From Pseudomonadota bacterium (GTDB taxonomy: Bacteria; Pseudomonadota; Alphaproteobacteria; Rhizobiales; Xanthobacteraceae), in the NCBI GenBank assembly GCA_023387735.1, contig JAEWHP010000015.1:62001-126000 (forward strand): a DNA stretch of 64,000 nucleotides, in the 5' to 3' direction. How positions within the stretch are numbered: position 1 is the stretch's first letter; every line of letters starts with the position of its first letter. The notes beneath the pieces were generated by a model, which saw nothing but the letters and a program-made list of their open reading frames with translations, searched no databases and had not been told where the DNA came from. Shown here piece after piece: positions 23,962-34,089 of this stretch. The position numbers and the translations under genes were made by a program.

Positions 23962-25080
23962 ATGCAGAGAACCAAAGCTCCGTTCCGCGCCGATGAGGTC
24001 GGCAGCCTGTTGCGGCCGCCGCGCATCAAGGAAGCACGTGCCAGGCTCGAGAAGGGCGAGATCACGGCGGAGGATCTGCGCAAGGCCGAGGACATGGAGA
24101 TCGAGAAGGTCGTGCACAAGCAGGCGTCTGTCGGCCTGAAGCTCGCGACCGACGGCGAATTCCGCCGCTCGTGGTGGCATTTCGACTTCCTCGCCAGGCT
24201 CACCGGCTGCGAACTGTTCCACCCCGAGACCGGCATCCAGTTTGCCGGCGTGGAGACGAGGCACGATGCCGTACGCGTGATCGGCAAGCTCGACTTCCCG
24301 GACGACCATCCGATGCTGGATCATTTCCGCTTCCTGAAGAAGCATGCCGACAGGGCGCACGTCACGGCCAAGATGACGATCCCGTCGCCCGCCGTGCTGC
24401 ACTTCCGCGGCGGCCGCAAGGCGATCTCGAAGGAGGTCTATCCGGATCTCGAGGAGTTCTATGCCGATCTGGGCAAGACCTATCGCAAGGCGGTGAAGGC
24501 GTTCTACGACGCCGGCTGCCGCTACCTGCAGTTCGACGACACCGTGTGGGCGTATCTCTGCTCGCAGGAGGAATTGCAGAAGTCGCGCGATCGCGGCGAC
24601 AATCCCGACGGCCTGCAGCAGATCTACGCGCGCATCATCAACTACGCGCTGGCGGAGCGGCCGTCCGACATGGTGGTCACCACGCATGTCTGCCGCGGCA
24701 ATTTCCGTTCGACCTGGATTTCGTCCGGCGGCTACGAGCCGGTGGCCGAGACCATGCTGGCCGGCACCAATTACGACGGCTACTTCCTCGAGTATGATTC
24801 CGATCGCGCCGGCGGCTTCGAACCGCTGCGGTATTTGCCGAAGGGCGACAAGGTCGTGGTGGTCGGCGTCATTACCTCGAAGTTCGGCGAACTCGAAAAG
24901 AAGGACGACATCAAGCGCCGGCTCGAGGAGGCCGCCAAATTCGTTCCGCTCGACCAGCTCGCGGTCTCGCCGCAATGCGGTTTTGCTTCGACCGAGGAAG
25001 GCAACATCCTGTCGGAGGAGGAGCAGTGGGCCAAGCTGCGGCTGGCGGTGGAGGTCGCTGAGGAGGTCTGGGGGAAGTGA
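23962..25080 (+). CDS. MetE C-terminal-like (cobalamin-independent methionine synthase family) methyltransferase
   Basis: A 372-residue single-barrel protein of the UROD/MetE-C type, about half the length of true MetE. Zinc ligands of MetE can be matched: H242 and C244 in THVCRGN, E277 in FLEYDSD and C339 in SPQCGF. FRADEVGSLLRPP at the N-terminus and DGEFRR are also typical. Such short proteins transfer methyl groups from an unusual donor to homocysteine or act on small molecules in catabolism. The ATG at 23962 follows GGGAG at 6 bases. The position after a Liv-type operon suggests that the imported compound is its methyl donor or substrate, but that is inference. Confidence 0.82.
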   Translation: MQRTKAPFRADEVGSLLRPPRIKEARARLEKGEITAEDLRKAEDMEIEKVVHKQASVGLKLATDGEFRRSWWHFDFLARLTGCELFHPETGIQFAGVETRHDAVRVIGKLDFPDDHPMLDHFRFLKKHADRAHVTAKMTIPSPAVLHFRGGRKAISKEVYPDLEEFYADLGKTYRKAVKAFYDAGCRYLQFDDTVWAYLCSQEELQKSRDRGDNPDGLQQIYARIINYALAERPSDMVVTTHVCRGNFRSTWISSGGYEPVAETMLAGTNYDGYFLEYDSDRAGGFEPLRYLPKGDKVVVVGVITSKFGELEKKDDIKRRLEEAAKFVPLDQLAVSPQCGFASTEEGNILSEEEQWAKLRLAVEVAEEVWGK

Positions 25081-25088
25081 CGCGCAGC

Positions 25089-25169
25089 GTCATTCCGGGG
25101 CTATGCGAAGCATAGAACCCGGAATCTCAAGATTCCGGGTCTGGTGCTTACGCACCATCCCGGAATGAC
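25089..25169. repeat. Palindromic intergenic repeat, second copy of the GTCATTCCGGGG family
   Basis: It begins GTCATTCCGGGGCTATGCGA and ends CATCCCGGAATGAC. The internal arms (ATGCGAAGCAT, ACCCGGAATCTCAAGATTCC) match the element at 20452-20532. It lies between the convergent MetE-like gene and the broken caspase-like gene. Confidence 0.75.
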
Positions 25170-25187
25170 CACGCAACTAACGCACCG

Positions 25188-26489
25188 TCACTTCTCCGCC
25201 AGATAGACCTCGCCCAGCAGCGACGAGTTCGACCACGGCACCTGCTTGCCCTTGGTCGCGGCGACGACTTCGGCGCGGACGCGGGTCAGCATCTGCTGCA
25301 CCTCCAGCCCCGGCGTGCCGATGTGGCGCGTCAGCGCCGCCGAGAACGGGCTGTTGGGGCCTTCGCCGTCGAGCGCGACCTGTCCTGGCGCGGTGGCGAA
25401 CGCGATCAGCGTTCCCGCACCCAGCGTCGCGCCGGCGCCGAGCGTGGACGGTGCGGCCAGCCCCGATGATCCGGCTTCGATGTCGCGGGCAGGGCCTGTC
25501 GAAGCGACCTTCGGCGCCATCGGGTTGTTGCGGCAGGCGTCGAGGATCAGGATGTTGGTACGGACCTGATCGTCGAGGCCGGCCATGATCGTATCCATGT
25601 CCATCATCGTATCGGTCATGCCGCTACCGGCGCGTAACTGGAGATCGACCGGCACCAGGTAATTGCGGCCGTCGACCTGGATGCCGTGGCCTGCGTAATA
25701 GACCACGGCAATCTGCGCCCGCGCCGCCTCGCGCAGGAAGTCGCGGATCATGGTCTGCATCGCCGTGCGGTCGAGGTCGGCGCCTTCCGTCACCACGAAG
25801 CCGATGTTGCGCAGGCTCTTGGCAATCGAACGCGCATCGTTGGTCGGATTGGGCAGCGCGCGTACATGCGCGTAGGCGCTGTTGCCGATCACGAGCGCGA
25901 CGCGCCTTACGGTCGCTTTGGCCTGCACCGGCGCAGGAGGCGCGGATGGGCTCTCCTCACTCCGCGGCGATTGGCGGTCGCGCGCTGCGCCGGCCGGCGC
26001 CGGTGCTGCCGTCGCTGCCTTTGCAGTTCGCGGCGCGGGTGGCACGACCGCCTCCGTCAGCAGCGATAGCCGAATCTTCGCGGTCGCCTGGCTGGCCTTG
26101 CTGCCGGCGTCGGTAGCGTTGCCTTCGAGCGCGGCCGCGTAGTCCTGTTTGGCGCGGTCGACATCGCCCTTGGCCTCTTAGGCAAGCGCGCGCTGCGTAT
26201 AGGCGGAAATCAGCACGCTGCCGGGCGGCGTCGTGACGTTGGCCGGCGCCTTCGGCCTGGCCAGCCGGATCGCCTCTGACGTGTCGGCGATGGCGCGATC
26301 GAGATCACCTTTGGCGCGCCAGATCACCGCGCGGTTGATCAGCGGCTGCGGCAAGCTCGGGTCGAGCCGGATCGTCGCGTTGATGTCGGCGAGTGCGCCG
26401 TCGAGATCGCCGTTGCGCTGCTGGGCGAGGGAAGGCCCCGACCACAGTGCGGCGACGAGCAGGGTGAGTGTCAGGATCGTGCGGCGCAT
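25188..26489 (-). pseudogene. Caspase-like (peptidase C14) protein gene broken by one stop codon
   Basis: One continuous minus-strand frame of 433 codons is interrupted only by TAA at 26178-26180, codon 104. The first part has a signal peptide (MRRTILTLTLLVAALW) and TPR-like repeats (NGDLDGALADINATIRLDP and AKGDLDRAIADTSEAIRL). After the stop, the frame resumes with EAKGDVDRAKQDYAAAL, a further TPR. A Pro/Ala-rich linker and a caspase-fold domain follow, with the catalytic His in YYAGHG and Cys in LDACRNNP. The stop lies where a Tyr codon would be expected (RALA-Y-EAKGD), so a single base change is enough. Unless read through, no full-length secreted protein is made. A GTG at 26045 could start a cytoplasmic caspase-only product. 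Confidence 0.8.
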
Positions 26490-26681
26490 CAGGTCCCCGT
26501 GATTGGCGGTCGCAGTCATGGATATCGCTTTGTTGCCCCCGGCGCGATGTGGGTTCACGGCCGCACGGCGGTTCCACAGGGGCGGGATGGGTCTTTCCTC
26601 AGTGGGCAGATCGTGGTAGGACGTTTGGGCCAGCCAAGGCTGCCCACCGATATTTCCCATCCCTTCCAGTGCCCCGACCCG

Positions 26682-28034
26682 ATGAAGAACGATCAGATTC
26701 TCAGCCAGATTTCCGACTTCTGTCGGCAGGCCGACATGGCGGAGACGACGTTCGGACGCCGGGTCGTCAATGACGGCAAGCTGGTGCACCGTCTGCGCGA
26801 GGGCAAACGCATCACCGTCGACACGCTGGATCGCATCCAGGCCTATATCGCAGCCTCCACCGGCGCGCTCCCGCCGCCCCGGGGTCTCACGGTTCCGCCG
26901 GAGAAGCGCGATCCGCGGGGTAATTTCCGCTTCTTCGAGAACCGCCAGAAATACCTGCTGTTCGTCCATACCTGCAGCGAAAAGCGGGTTATCGCCGAAC
27001 GGGTGGCGCTGGAGCTATCCAGCCTGCACCCGCGCCCGCCTGCGCTGCGGGTGTTCGACGCCGGTGTCGGCGACGGCACCGTGCTGGCGCGGGTGATGCG
27101 CGCGATGCACGGCCGCTTTCCGCATATGCCGTTCTATATCGCCGGCAAGGAGTTGAGCCTGGAAGACGTCCGTCTGACGCTCGACAAGGTGCCGGACCGG
27201 CTGTTCGAGCATCCGGCCACCGTCGTCGTCCTGACCAACATGCACTACGCCGAGGCGCCCTGGCTTACGCCGGCATCGCCCACCGCGGCTGCCGGCATGA
27301 TCTGGCACGAGATCGCCTTGCGCGGGGCGTCTTCGGGCGAATTCGAGACCCAGATCGCAGAGCTTGGGCCCTTTCTGGAGCAGAACTGGCGGGCCAATAT
27401 CAGCCCCAAATCGGGCATGCCGATCTATGAACGCCCTGTGGCGCTGGTCGTGTACCGGGAAGACCACCGGTTCCTGCTTGATTCGATCATCCCAAGGGCG
27501 GGTCGGACCGAGGCCAATTTTGACCTGGTGATCGCTTCGCAGCCCTACCGGGCAAAATCCTCTGTGAATTTCCGCGCCAAGCGGATTATCGCGCCACTGG
27601 CGCGGGCGTTGCGGGCAGGCGGCCGGTTGATTGGAATTCACTCCCACGGGCACGATCCGGGCCTTGAAATCATCCAGTCGGTATGGCCCGGAGAAAATCC
27701 TTTCGCTGTGAGCCGCCATGAGCTATTGCGCGCGGTAAAATACGAGCTTGGATCGGCCGGGCGTGACCTTAACTTTAATGCCTACGCCGATAACCGTTCC
27801 ATCTTCCGTTATGATATGGAAGCGCTGCCCAACGAGGTCACCGGCTCGATCGGAACCTCGACGGCCTTTGCAGCGTGGAACGCGGCGGTGTATGTCGCCC
27901 AGATCGAAGACGACCGGTTGACGGAAATGACAGAAAGCAGCCGAACCCTCGATGCCACCAGAGAGGTTCTGCGAAGGCATAATGGGCTTTGGTTTTACGA
28001 CGAATCCTACGTCATTTCGCGCCGTCGCGACTGA
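26682..28034 (+). CDS. HTH-like domain fused to a SAM-methyltransferase-like protein
   Basis: A 450-residue protein. Residues about 8-50 (CRQADMAETTFGRRVVNDGK, then VHRLREGKRITVDTLDRI) look like a small DNA-binding helix-turn-helix. VFDAGVGDGTVLARVMRAM at residues 124-142 fits motif I of class I SAM methyltransferases, and DLVIASQPYRAKSSVNF could be a substrate-side motif with N/D-P-Y-like QPY. The ATG at 26682 is the first Met before the conserved part. It is followed after 60 bases by metK, then ahcY, which make and recycle SAM, so a SAM-using or SAM-sensing role would fit. No characterised homologue is recognised. Confidence 0.7.
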   Translation: MKNDQILSQISDFCRQADMAETTFGRRVVNDGKLVHRLREGKRITVDTLDRIQAYIAASTGALPPPRGLTVPPEKRDPRGNFRFFENRQKYLLFVHTCSEKRVIAERVALELSSLHPRPPALRVFDAGVGDGTVLARVMRAMHGRFPHMPFYIAGKELSLEDVRLTLDKVPDRLFEHPATVVVLTNMHYAEAPWLTPASPTAAAGMIWHEIALRGASSGEFETQIAELGPFLEQNWRANISPKSGMPIYERPVALVVYREDHRFLLDSIIPRAGRTEANFDLVIASQPYRAKSSVNFRAKRIIAPLARALRAGGRLIGIHSHGHDPGLEIIQSVWPGENPFAVSRHELLRAVKYELGSAGRDLNFNAYADNRSIFRYDMEALPNEVTGSIGTSTAFAAWNAAVYVAQIEDDRLTEMTESSRTLDATREVLRRHNGLWFYDESYVISRRRD

Positions 28035-28060
28035 CATTCCAGGATCCATAACATAGACAG

Positions 28061-28077
28061 CCGCCGATATCCGGCGG
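28061..28077. terminator. Hairpin between the methyltransferase-like gene and metK
   Basis: CCGCCG-ATATC-CGGCGG is a perfect 6-base stem in the 60-base gap before metK. There is no T-run, so it may be a metK leader structure rather than a terminator. It does not resemble a known SAM riboswitch. Confidence 0.3.
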
Positions 28078-28094
28078 GAACAAGGGGTTGGTTG

Positions 28095-29291
<1,197 letters not shown>

Positions 29292-29295
29292 TTCT

Positions 29296-29425
29296 CTTAC
29301 CTCGCCCCGCTTGCGGGGAGAGGTCGCCGCGACGCGGCGGGTGAGGGGGACTCTCCGCGAACGCAGTATGCGGATGCAGCCTCTCACCCCGTCCCTCTCC
29401 CCGTAAGAACGGGGAGAGGGGGAAG
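29296..29425. repeat. Long intergenic inverted repeat (CCCTCTCC family), second copy
   Basis: Left arm CTCGCCCCGCTTGCGGGGAG and right arm CCCTCTCCCCGTAAGAACGG are related inverted sequences around an interior with CGCCGCGACGCGGCG. It belongs to the same class as the element at 11784-11965. It separates metK from ahcY and may affect transcript stability. Confidence 0.65.
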
Positions 29426-29492
29426 GCCGCGCCGCAATGCGTACGGCTCGCTTTATTTCTGACACGCTGGACTCACCGACTAGGAAAACACC

Positions 29493-30920
29493 ATGAACGC
29501 CCCCACCAAGCCCGGCTTCACTGACTACATCGTCAAGGACATCTCGCTCGCCGATTTCGGACGCAAGGAACTCTCCCTGGCGGAAACCGAGATGCCGGGT
29601 CTGATGGCAACACGCGAGGAATACGGCCCCAAACAGCCTTTGAGGGGCGCGCGTATCGCGGGTTCGCTGCATATGACGATCCAGACCGGCGTGCTGATCG
29701 AAACGCTGGCCGCGCTCGGTGCCGACATCCGCTGGGTGTCCTGCAACATCTATTCGACGCAGGACCATGCAGCGGCGGCGATTGCCGCTGCCGGCATCCC
29801 GGTGTTTGCCGTCAAGGGCGAGACGCTGGCCGAATACTGGGACTACACCGCAAAGCTGTTCGACTGGCACGGCGGCGGTCACCCCAACATGATCCTCGAC
29901 GACGGCGGCGACGCCACCATGTATGTCCATCTCGGTTTGCGCGCCGAGAACGGCGACACCAAGTTCCTGGACAAGCCGGGTTCGGAAGAAGAGGAAGTCT
30001 TCTTCGCGCTGCTCAAGAAGCAGCTGAAGGAAAAGCCCAAGGGCTACTTCGCCGGGATCGCCAAGAGCATCAAGGGCGTTTCCGAAGAAACGACCACGGG
30101 CGTGCATCGCCTCTATGACATGCAGAAGGCCGGCACGCTGCTGTGGCCGGCGATCAACGTCAACGACAGCGTCACCAAGTCGAAGTTCGACAATCTCTAT
30201 GGCTGCCGTGAATCGCTGGTCGACGGCATCCGTCGCGGCACCGACGTGATGATGTCCGGCAAGACTGCGATGGTCGCCGGCTTCGGCGACGTCGGCAAGG
30301 GCTCGGCCGCCTCGCTGCGCCAGGCCGGCTGCCGCGTCATGGTCTCCGAAGTCGATCCGATCTGCGCGCTGCAGGCGGCGATGGAAGGCTATGAAGTCGT
30401 GACCATGGAAGACGCCGCACCCCGCGCCGACATCTTCGTCACCGCGACCGGCAACAAGGACATCATCACCATCGAGCACATGCGCGCGATGAAGGATCGT
30501 GCCATCGTCTGCAACATCGGCCACTTCGACAACGAGATCCAGATCGCGGGCCTGCGTAACCTGAAGTGGACCAACATCAAGCCGCAGGTCGACGAGATCG
30601 AATTCCCCGACAAGCACCGCATCATCCTGCTGTCGGAAGGCCGCCTGGTGAACCTCGGCAACGCGATGGGCCATCCGTCCTTCGTGATGTCGGCGTCGTT
30701 CACCAACCAGACGCTGGCGCAGATCGAACTCTGGGCCAACAACAAGGACGGCAAGTACAAGAAGGAAGTCTACGTGCTGCCGAAATCGCTCGACGAGAAG
30801 GTGGCCCGGCTGCATCTGGCCAAGATCGGCGTCAAGCTGACCGAGCTGCGCAAGGACCAGGCCGACTATATCGGCGTGAAGCCGGAAGGTCCGTACAAGG
30901 CGGATCATTACCGGTACTGA
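29493..30920 (+). CDS. ahcY: S-adenosylhomocysteine hydrolase
   Basis: A 475-residue enzyme that splits SAH into homocysteine and adenosine with bound NAD. GFGDVGKGSAASLRQAG is the NAD-binding site, and HLGLRAENGDTKFLD covers the bacterial insertion that makes this form longer than the mammalian one. The C-terminus ends KADHYRY, the conserved tail that reaches into the partner's NAD site. It follows metK, completing the SAM cycle. A strong terminator follows 55 bases after the stop. Confidence 0.97.
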   Translation: MNAPTKPGFTDYIVKDISLADFGRKELSLAETEMPGLMATREEYGPKQPLRGARIAGSLHMTIQTGVLIETLAALGADIRWVSCNIYSTQDHAAAAIAAAGIPVFAVKGETLAEYWDYTAKLFDWHGGGHPNMILDDGGDATMYVHLGLRAENGDTKFLDKPGSEEEEVFFALLKKQLKEKPKGYFAGIAKSIKGVSEETTTGVHRLYDMQKAGTLLWPAINVNDSVTKSKFDNLYGCRESLVDGIRRGTDVMMSGKTAMVAGFGDVGKGSAASLRQAGCRVMVSEVDPICALQAAMEGYEVVTMEDAAPRADIFVTATGNKDIITIEHMRAMKDRAIVCNIGHFDNEIQIAGLRNLKWTNIKPQVDEIEFPDKHRIILLSEGRLVNLGNAMGHPSFVMSASFTNQTLAQIELWANNKDGKYKKEVYVLPKSLDEKVARLHLAKIGVKLTELRKDQADYIGVKPEGPYKADHYRY

Positions 30921-30974
30921 TTTCGGAAGCGCTGCGGCGCGCACGCTGCGCTGAAGCAAACGCAAGAGCCTCGC

Positions 30975-31003
30975 AAAGCCCCGGAGCGATCCGGGGCTTT
31001 TTG
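30975..31003 (+). terminator. Rho-independent terminator of ahcY
   Basis: AGCCCCGG-AGCGAT-CCGGGGCT is a perfect 8-base stem preceded by AA and followed by TTTTG, about 55 bases after the ahcY stop. Confidence 0.9.
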
Positions 31004-31032
31004 CTGGCCGCGTGCACGGGCTGCCAGCATTT

Positions 31033-31049
31033 CGATACATGATGTATCG
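31033..31049. promoter_or_regulatory. Perfect palindrome upstream of the monooxygenase gene
   Basis: CGATACATGATGTATCG is an 8-1-8 perfect inverted repeat lying 72 bases before the monooxygenase ATG. It lies downstream of the ahcY terminator, so it belongs to the monooxygenase promoter region. It is the size of a TetR, GntR or AraC-type operator; no regulator gene adjoins it. Confidence 0.5.
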
Positions 31050-31121
31050 CAGCGGTAAGCGCACAATGCGAGTTGCAATTTCTGCCTGCTGCCCATTACA
31101 TCTGGCGGCAGGGAGAACGCC

Positions 31122-32588
<1,467 letters not shown>

Positions 32589-32676
32589 GGCTGCGCCGCC
32601 GGGGTGCGTCCGGACGCCCCATGCGCTATTTTGCGTATACGTAACCCCCGGCGAATCGTCCAACATGCCTTCACGG

Positions 32677-32691
32677 TTAACGCCGGATTAA
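32677..32691 (+). promoter_or_regulatory. CtrA-type binding site
   Basis: TTAACGCCGGATTAA fits TTAA-N7-TTAA exactly, and the flanking C residues extend the match to TTAAC-N6-TTAAC. This is the consensus of CtrA, the alphaproteobacterial cell-cycle regulator. It lies 57 bases upstream of a 50-residue protein gene. A chance match cannot be excluded without a genome-wide count. Confidence 0.55.
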
Positions 32692-32747
32692 CCGACGTGG
32701 ACTTAAGCTGTGCGGGCCGGTGGCACCTGACAGCACGAGGAAGCCCC

Positions 32748-32900
32748 ATGGACGCCCAGCGAATAGCCGTTGATGCCATCGTGGCGTTGACCGATTGCGA
32801 CCGCGAGGCAGCCGTCGCCTTTATCCGAAAATTCTATCTGGCCGGCGTCCGGGACCCCAAGCGCCTGACCTTCAAGGGCCTGCAGGCGCTGCGGGGCTGA
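32748..32900 (+). CDS. Small 50-residue protein of unknown function
   Basis: It starts MDAQRIAVDAIVALTDCDRE and ends LTFKGLQALRG. It is mostly helical with no signal peptide or membrane segment. CACGAGGAAG gives a ribosome-binding site 8 bases before the ATG. The spacing and codon use look like a real gene, and similar short proteins are familiar from Bradyrhizobium genomes. A CtrA-type box sits 57 bases upstream, hinting at cell-cycle control. Function is unknown. Confidence 0.6.
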   Translation: MDAQRIAVDAIVALTDCDREAAVAFIRKFYLAGVRDPKRLTFKGLQALRG

Positions 32901-32975
32901 AGCGCGCTCTATCCATCCTGCGAATATGCGTCCAAGACATCCATCGCGTAAGCGCGCGAGGAATTGGGCGTTGCG

Positions 32976-33293
32976 CTACTGACCTACGACGACTTCACTG
33001 ATCTGAATGATTGGAGATAGATCGGTGTAATTGGGAATGTCTCCCATGATCTCCTTGGCGTGCGGACCAAAGCCGTTCTGGAAGGCTTCGACCGAGTCGC
33101 AGTAGATGTGACACATCCCGACATAGGTCGCGGGAGCGCCGGGGGCCCCACCTGCGAGGCCCTTGTCGATCGTGTAGAATTTGCACGCATCGCCCAGGCG
33201 GGCCTTCACCAACGGCATATGCTTGTCCTTGTAGTAGGTATGGTCGAAGCGCGCGCCAGGCGAATTGGGATACATAACGCTTACCTTGATCAT
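32976..33293 (-). CDS. EthD-family protein
   Basis: A 105-residue protein of the dimeric ferredoxin-like EthD fold. MIKVSVMYPNSPGARFDHTY then YKDKHMPLVKARLG is the typical N-terminal half, with the conserved FDxxYYxxxHMPL pattern. FYTIDKGLAGGAPGAPATYV and HIYCDSVEAFQNGF follow. EthD-type proteins act on small organic compounds, often beside oxygenases. Here a monooxygenase gene is close by but convergent, so a link is only suggestive. It has no clear operon partner. Confidence 0.85.
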   Translation of the reverse strand: MIKVSVMYPNSPGARFDHTYYKDKHMPLVKARLGDACKFYTIDKGLAGGAPGAPATYVGMCHIYCDSVEAFQNGFGPHAKEIMGDIPNYTDLSPIIQISEVVVGQ

Positions 33294-33582
33294 GGTTGCC
33301 TCCCTGTTTTGACGTTCGCCGCTTGACCTCCGGCGTCACCCGAAATCTGCGTCAGTTTTGCGGATACTGCAACCACGTAGCCGCTATGGCGTCCGGGGAT
33401 TGACGATCCTCTCTGCTGCACCGCACGAGCCTGAGGTGGAGTTTTCTCCAAGGCCCTTTCTTGCGGATTGCAGTCACGCAAAGCGATCTGTTCGCGCAGT
33501 CGGGAAAAATAGGCAATTTGCTGGAACGTTGTTTCCCTCGATGAATTGATACGACGGGCAGGCAGCAGGTGGAGTGTCTGTC
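33294..33582. other. Intergenic region, no gene seen
   Basis: The gap holds the start region of the EthD-family gene (minus strand) and the leader of the small protein at 33583 (plus strand). GCAGGTGGAG at 33564-33573 is the latter's ribosome-binding site. No palindrome or RNA gene stood out. Confidence 0.5.
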
Positions 33583-33765
33583 ATGGTGATTCCGCACGAT
33601 CGCGCACGTCCCACGTCTTGGTTGGAAGAGCGTCTTCTCAGGTTTGCCAGGGAAGCCCGCGCCGCGGCCGACCTCGTTGCGCCGGGCCGCGAACAGGACC
33701 AGCTGCTCCGCAAAGCGCTCAAGGCGGAATCGCTGGCGATCGCTGCCGGCCGGCTGGCCGAGTGA
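33583..33765 (+). CDS. Small 60-residue helical protein of unknown function
   Basis: MVIPHDRARPTSWLEERLLR and the Ala/Arg/Leu-rich remainder form one or two amphipathic helices ending AIAAGRLAE. There is no signal peptide. The ATG at 33583 has GGTGGAG 8 bases upstream; a GTG at 33574 would lie on top of that site. Short proteins of this style are familiar in Bradyrhizobium. It may be co-transcribed with the next small gene, 63 bases downstream. Confidence 0.6.
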   Translation: MVIPHDRARPTSWLEERLLRFAREARAAADLVAPGREQDQLLRKALKAESLAIAAGRLAE

Positions 33766-33828
33766 TGACGCCGGACGTTCAGTCCGCGACGTGCCGCGGC
33801 TTCAATGGCAGATCGACCGGAGAGTGCG

Positions 33829-34047
33829 ATGCCTCAATACCGCGCGTATATTTTGGATTCCGCCGGAAACTTCTTCGGTCCACCGCATGAGATGGTCTGT
33901 CCGGACGACGAGGCAGCGATAACGAAGGCCTGGCACCTTACCGGTTATGGCGTGGAAGTGTGGCAAGGCAGCCGGCTTGTCATGCGCCTGCCTGCCCGAT
34001 CTCCGGGATCTGCCTCCGAGGAGAGCCCCGGGGGCTCGGCCGCGTAG
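33829..34047 (+). CDS. Small 72-residue conserved hypothetical protein
   Basis: It starts MPQYRAYILDSAGNFFGPPH and continues with CPDDEAAITKAWHLTGYGVEVWQGSRLV. The pattern of a Tyr-rich beta strand, a D-D-E-A helix and a final V-E-(V/L)-W strand is shared by many short Rhizobiales proteins of unknown function. GGAGAGTGCG precedes the ATG. The Ser/Pro/Gly-rich tail (SPGSASEESPGGSAA) looks disordered. Confidence 0.65.
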   Translation: MPQYRAYILDSAGNFFGPPHEMVCPDDEAAITKAWHLTGYGVEVWQGSRLVMRLPARSPGSASEESPGGSAA

Positions 34048-34089
34048 AGCTTTTGTCAGCTTGCCTCCCTCCGCACCCGCCGCCTGTCC

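Noticed and set aside
28035..28094. Possible SAM riboswitch before metK
   Set aside because: Only one short hairpin is present in 60 bases. The paired regions of SAM-I, SAM-II or SAM/SAH riboswitches could not be matched.
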